NCBI GenBank assembly: GCA_024227995.1
Contig: CP100466.1
Location: 348,703 to 412,702 of the forward strand
Direction of reading: 5' to 3'
DNA: 64,000 bases
From: Halomicrococcus gelatinilyticus
GTDB taxonomy: Archaea > Halobacteriota > Halobacteria > Halobacteriales > Haladaptataceae
This document shows, piece after piece, positions 60,507-64,000 of the stretch. Numbering within the stretch: position 1 is the first letter of the stretch; each line of letters opens with the position of its first letter. The position numbers and the translations under genes were made by a program. The notes beneath the pieces were generated by a model. It was not told where the DNA came from. It was given only the letters and a program-made list of their open reading frames with translations, and searched no databases.

Positions 60507-62219
60507 ATGACCGACGAGACGGTAACGGACACCGACGCCGGCGACACCGTCGTCGAGGAGGGCGAGGACAGGGTGTACGCGTCCGAGGTCGAAGGACGAC
60601 AGTACCGTAGCACCTCCTACCTCCCGTTGCCGTACGACGACCTCGAGACCGTCGACGACGCCGGGGACGACGAGGAGTTCCCCGACGGCGACGGTCGGTT
60701 CCGGCTGACCGACCTCCCGCGCGTGCCGCGACTGCGCCACCTGGTCGGTCCCAGCGCCATCATGCTGGGCGCGTCGCTCGGAAGCGGGGAGACCCTGTTC
60801 TGGCCGGGACTCATCGTCGACAGCGACTGGCGGCTCTACTGGGTGTTCTGGGTGACGGTCCTCACGCAGTTCTTCATCAACACGGAGCTACAGAGGTGGA
60901 CGCTCGCGACCGGCGAGAGCATCTTCCGGGCGTTCGAGCGACTGCACGGCCTCGTCCCGGCCGCGCTGCTGGTCGGCGGGCTGGTGAGTCTCGGCTGGCC
61001 GGGGTGGGCCGCGACCGCCGCGCAGGTCGGCGCCACCGCGTTCGGCCTCGACGGCTGGAAGCCGCTCGGCATCGGGCTGATGGTGCTCATCTGGCTCTCC
61101 TACCAGCTGTCGGCGATCCTCTACGAGTTCGTCGAGCGCGCGCAGTTCGTGCTCGTCGTGGTCTCGCTCGTCAGCGCCGCCGCTCTCGTCGTCGTCGTCG
61201 GGTCCATCGGGGAGCTGAGCGGGATGCCGGCAGGGGCGGTGAGCTTCGGGTCGCTCTCGGAGAACCGGGACGTCGCCGTCCTGCTCGGCGGGATCGCGTT
61301 CGCCGGAGCGGGCGGTTACCTCAACCTCTCCCAGAGCCTCTGGGTCCGCGAGAAGGGATACGGGATGGGCCGCTACCAGGGGCGGCTCCGGAACCCGTTC
61401 ATCCACGAGGAGGACGAACCCATCCACCGCGACGGGTTCGGCTTCCGGCCGACGGAACTGAACCTCCGACGGTGGCGCGCCTGGTGGCGGGTCGTCCAGG
61501 CCGAACACCTGGTGACGTTCGCGGTCGGGCTGTTGACGGCGGCGACGCTGCTGATGACCGTCGCCTCCGACGTTGCCGGCGGGTCTGGTGCGACCGGACT
61601 GGCGCTGTGGCTGCAGGTGATCGTCCCGCAACTCGGCGGCGTCGGGCGGACGCTCGTGTTCGTCGTCCTGTTCGTCGCGCTGTTCACCACCGAGTACGCC
61701 ATCGTGGAGTCGTTCGTCCGCAACAGCGCGGACGTCATCTACGAACTGTACGGCCGGGAGGCCGGCTGGGACCAGTCGAACGTCTTCCTCGCCCTGCTGA
61801 CGGCGTTCGTCGCGTGGGGCATCGCCATCATCCTGCTCCCGTTCCAGGAGCCCTTCTTCCTGCTGGTGGTCGGGGCCGCGATGTCGGGCGTCATAATGTG
61901 GCCCTACACCGTGCTGACCCTGCTGCTCAACACGACCCGGCTCCCAACCCACCTCAGGCCCGGCTGGGGGCGCATCCTTGCGATGTGGTGGAGTTCGAGC
62001 TTCATCGGCTACTTCAGCATCCTGCTGATCGGCCGGACGCTCGCGCTCGACTTCGACGTCGCCGTCTTCGCCGTCGACGCGGCCATCCTCGGGAGCGCGC
62101 CCGGCGGGTACGCCCTCTGGGTAGGGTATCTCGCCGTGCAGGTTTACGCCGTCTACCGCAGCACCCGCGGTCGACTCGACGCACCGCTCCCGATGGTCGT
62201 CCGCGGCATCCTCCCGTGA
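60507..62219 (+). CDS. Nramp-related membrane transporter with altered metal-binding motifs
   Basis: A 570-residue protein with an acidic ~75-residue N-terminal tail, then about 11-12 helices. The first, VGPSAIMLGASLGSGETLFWPGLIV, corresponds to Nramp TM1, but the DPGN metal motif is replaced by GASLGSGE. The expected TM6 region (VLLGGIAFAGAGGYLNLSQSLWV) lacks the MPH motif. Distant relatives (NRMT-like) transport Mg2+ or other ions; the substrate here is open. Solitary gene. Confidence 0.7.
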   Translation: MTDETVTDTDAGDTVVEEGEDRVYASEVEGRQYRSTSYLPLPYDDLETVDDAGDDEEFPDGDGRFRLTDLPRVPRLRHLVGPSAIMLGASLGSGETLFWPGLIVDSDWRLYWVFWVTVLTQFFINTELQRWTLATGESIFRAFERLHGLVPAALLVGGLVSLGWPGWAATAAQVGATAFGLDGWKPLGIGLMVLIWLSYQLSAILYEFVERAQFVLVVVSLVSAAALVVVVGSIGELSGMPAGAVSFGSLSENRDVAVLLGGIAFAGAGGYLNLSQSLWVREKGYGMGRYQGRLRNPFIHEEDEPIHRDGFGFRPTELNLRRWRAWWRVVQAEHLVTFAVGLLTAATLLMTVASDVAGGSGATGLALWLQVIVPQLGGVGRTLVFVVLFVALFTTEYAIVESFVRNSADVIYELYGREAGWDQSNVFLALLTAFVAWGIAIILLPFQEPFFLLVVGAAMSGVIMWPYTVLTLLLNTTRLPTHLRPGWGRILAMWWSSSFIGYFSILLIGRTLALDFDVAVFAVDAAILGSAPGGYALWVGYLAVQVYAVYRSTRGRLDAPLPMVVRGILP

Positions 62220-62253
62220 CCGTCGAACGACGTCAACCGGGCGGGCGACGTCG

Positions 62254-62481
62254 TCACTCGTCGGCGTAGACGATCTCCTCGACGACGTAGCGTTCGCCGT
62301 CCTCGTAGCGGTAGACGACGCCCTCGTCCTCGTCCGTCGTGGCGTTGTGGGACCCGTCGCAGAACGGGTACTCCTCGGAGATACCACAGCGGCAGATGGC
62401 GACGTCGCCCTTCTCCGGGTCGACGTCGTCCTCGTCGAGTTTCAGCGGTCCCGTCGCGGTGTGCCTGACTTCCCGGGCCAT
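62254..62481 (-). CDS. CDGSH iron-sulfur domain protein
   Basis: A 75-residue protein with ICRCGISEEYPFCDGSHN: Cys, Cys, Cys and His in the CDGSH pattern that binds a redox-active [2Fe-2S] cluster. The start MAREVRHTATGPLKLDEDDV and the C-terminal strand are typical of archaeal single-domain members. Likely cytoplasmic electron or cluster transfer. The longer frame up to 62562 is rejected because it overlaps the neighbour. Confidence 0.88.
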   Translation of the reverse strand: MAREVRHTATGPLKLDEDDVDPEKGDVAICRCGISEEYPFCDGSHNATTDEDEGVVYRYEDGERYVVEEIVYADE

Positions 62482-62521
62482 GCCGGGGCGTAGGTGGGCC
62501 TCCCACTTCAGTCTCGACGCT

Positions 62522-63826
62522 TCACGAGACGCTGAAGACGACGCGGAACGGGAGCGTCCCACCCTCCTCGCCGACGCTGACCCCCACGCTCGACTCGATC
62601 ACGTACCGCCCCGTCGGGAGGTCGGACTGCTCTATCTCGAACGTGCGCCCCGTCGTCTCGCCCGCGGCGACCGTCGTCACGAGGCCGATGTCGGCGACCA
62701 TCTTCACGTCGTGGCCGTCGGTCTGGACGTAGTCGCTCTCCTCGTAGGCGTCCGACCAGAGGACGTAGTGCTCGTCGCCGCCCTCCGGATGGAAGTCGAG
62801 CAGGCCGAACGGAACGGGCGCACCCGAATTCACTTCTATCTCCCCGTGAGACTCGTTCCGCACCGCAAGCCGGAGCCGAGCGTCGTCGTCCGCGCCCAGC
62901 GTCGCGTCGGGCACCGACGCCGACAGCGACACCGGTAACGCCCCGCGCCCCTCGACGTACGTCGTATAGAACGTCCCGTCGAGGTGGACGTACTCGTGGG
63001 CGTCGAGCTTCTCGAACAGGCCCGACGGCGGGTCCGCGAGCGAGTAGACGCCCGACTCCCTGCCGGCCGCACGGACCACCTCTCGAAGGTCGGCGTCGGC
63101 ATCCGAGGCGTTCCACACCGGACCGTCCGCGACGTCAGCGGGCGTCGCCTGCTCGGCCGTGACCGTGTACGGCGCACCCGGGTCGTCTTCGCTCATCGAG
63201 ACGGCGACCACGTCGCCGCGGTAGCGGACGGCGTCGTACGTCGAGAGGAACTCCCGGAGCTTCGGCCAGACCGACGGTAGCTTCGTCCCGCCGGACTCCA
63301 TCGCCATCCGGAGCAGACCCGACATGACCACGCCGTCGTGGGTGACGGCCGCCTCGTACTCGTCGTACGACGCGATATCGCCGTCGACCTCGCTCTCGCT
63401 CGTCTCCGACGCGGTGATCGTGTACGTCGGCAGCGACGCGTCGAGACGGTAGTACGTCCCCTCGCGCTCGACGTAGGACGTCCCCGAAGCGAACTCCACG
63501 AGCCAGTCCGGGAGTTCGTCCGTGCTGTACGTGCCCTCGATGGCCGTCTCGACCACCGTGCGCTCGCGTTCGTTCAGCTCGGCCACGGTCGGGATCGATC
63601 CTGCTGGACTGCCCCCCAGATCGTTCAGTCGGATGGCGTAGTCGTACGTCTTCACGCGCTCGATCGCCACGCGACGACCGTCGGTGGTCGTGGTCGTCCC
63701 ACCGGTCGTCGACGTCCGCGTCGTGGTCGAGCGGGGATTCGTTCCGTCGTCCGACGAGCCGAGACAGCCGGCGGCGCTCAGCGACGCGCCCGCTGCGAGC
63801 GCCTGGAGGAGGCGACGGCGATTCAT
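62522..63826 (-). CDS. Haloarchaeal lipoprotein of unknown function
   Basis: A 434-residue protein. The signal is MNRRRLLQALAAGASLSAAGC with lipobox SAAGC and a Thr-rich linker. The mature part contains two similar segments around a TYYRLDASLPTYTI / TFYTTYVEGRG motif (residues ~125 and ~310). It ends in a β-sandwich-like domain (VRNESHGEIEVNSGAPVPFGLLDF..GRYVIESSVGVSVG) that resembles intracellular-protease-inhibitor or Ig-like folds. I do not recognise a characterised family. Nothing else is readable in the final 170 bases. Confidence 0.65.
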   Translation of the reverse strand: MNRRRLLQALAAGASLSAAGCLGSSDDGTNPRSTTTRTSTTGGTTTTTDGRRVAIERVKTYDYAIRLNDLGGSPAGSIPTVAELNERERTVVETAIEGTYSTDELPDWLVEFASGTSYVEREGTYYRLDASLPTYTITASETSESEVDGDIASYDEYEAAVTHDGVVMSGLLRMAMESGGTKLPSVWPKLREFLSTYDAVRYRGDVVAVSMSEDDPGAPYTVTAEQATPADVADGPVWNASDADADLREVVRAAGRESGVYSLADPPSGLFEKLDAHEYVHLDGTFYTTYVEGRGALPVSLSASVPDATLGADDDARLRLAVRNESHGEIEVNSGAPVPFGLLDFHPEGGDEHYVLWSDAYEESDYVQTDGHDVKMVADIGLVTTVAAGETTGRTFEIEQSDLPTGRYVIESSVGVSVGEEGGTLPFRVVFSVS

Positions 63827-64000
63827 GCGCGAACGTACTGGCCGGAGGACAAAAGTCGTAGGGGTGACACAAACGACCGTTTCACCTACTGGGTAGGCCA
63901 CCCGATGGTAGACGGGACGGACACGCGGCTACGCGGACGGAAGTATCGATGATGCGACGGTAACGCGCCGTTTCCGGCGGTAACGCGTCGCTGCTGGACA

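Overview
The window comes from a halophilic archaeon (class Halobacteria). The base composition is GC-rich, the predicted proteins are strongly acidic (Asp/Glu-rich), and many promoters sit so close to the start codon that transcripts look leaderless. Exported proteins use twin-arginine lipoprotein signals (RRDYLKY..LLAGC, RRDYIRY..FFAGC, RRRQYLR..LAGC) and one carries a PGF-CTERM-like archaeal surface anchor. Bacterio-opsin-activator-type HTH, SirR/DtxR and HxlR regulators, zinc-ribbon small proteins and archaeal EF-1A fit the same assignment. I see no rRNA, tRNA, CRISPR array or intact transposon.

Layout. 1-1.4 kb: 3' part of a cation/proton antiporter with a TrkA domain. 1.7-5 kb: an iron block with a NifU-like Fe-S protein, a SirR/DtxR repressor, and an iron-chelate binding lipoprotein coupled to a flavoprotein. 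A second iron-binding lipoprotein lies at 12.3-13.5 kb. Tandem DtxR-type boxes (TTTAGGC..GCCTAAA) precede all three iron-related units. 5-9 kb: membrane proteins, an HTH/membrane-protein pair and a LolA-like protein. 9.2-11.2 kb: a polysaccharide deacetylase and a decayed tnpB 3' end with hairpins. 13.5-22.7 kb: mixed metabolism (DoxX, aldo/keto reductase, Bat-type regulator, zinc-ribbon membrane proteins, carotenoid oxygenase, UspA, methyltransferase, asparagine-synthase-like protein lacking its amidotransferase cysteine, ComA-like phosphosulfolactate synthase).

22.8-29.5 kb is the most unusual part. Four genes for exported proteins lie in large non-coding spacers. Three of the proteins are built from Gln/Asn-rich curlin-like units. 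Three of the genes (26175 +, 28041 -, 29448 -) share a promoter element about 105 nt upstream of their start codons. I interpret this as a co-regulated, extracellular, possibly amyloid- or fibre-forming matrix system that I cannot match to a named archaeal system.

29.8-41.2 kb: MmgE/PrpD protein, HxlR regulator, orphan oligopeptide-binding protein, late haem genes (hemH, hemG/cgoX, hemE) around an ABC-2 permease, and a CopA copper ATPase. 41.3-49.4 kb: a second HTH/membrane-protein pair, a solitary Eco57I-type DNA methylase, an SLC13 permease, small regulators and an alcohol dehydrogenase. 49.5-54.9 kb: a truncated MFS gene directly upstream of a stand-alone EF-1A gene, a DEDD-type exonuclease, an aldolase and a threonine-synthase-like enzyme. 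54.9-59.5 kb: a complete branched-chain amino-acid ABC operon (livKMHGF), diverging from an HTH gene across an array of palindromic operators. 60.5-63.8 kb: an Nramp-related transporter without the usual metal motif, a CDGSH Fe-S protein and a lipoprotein.
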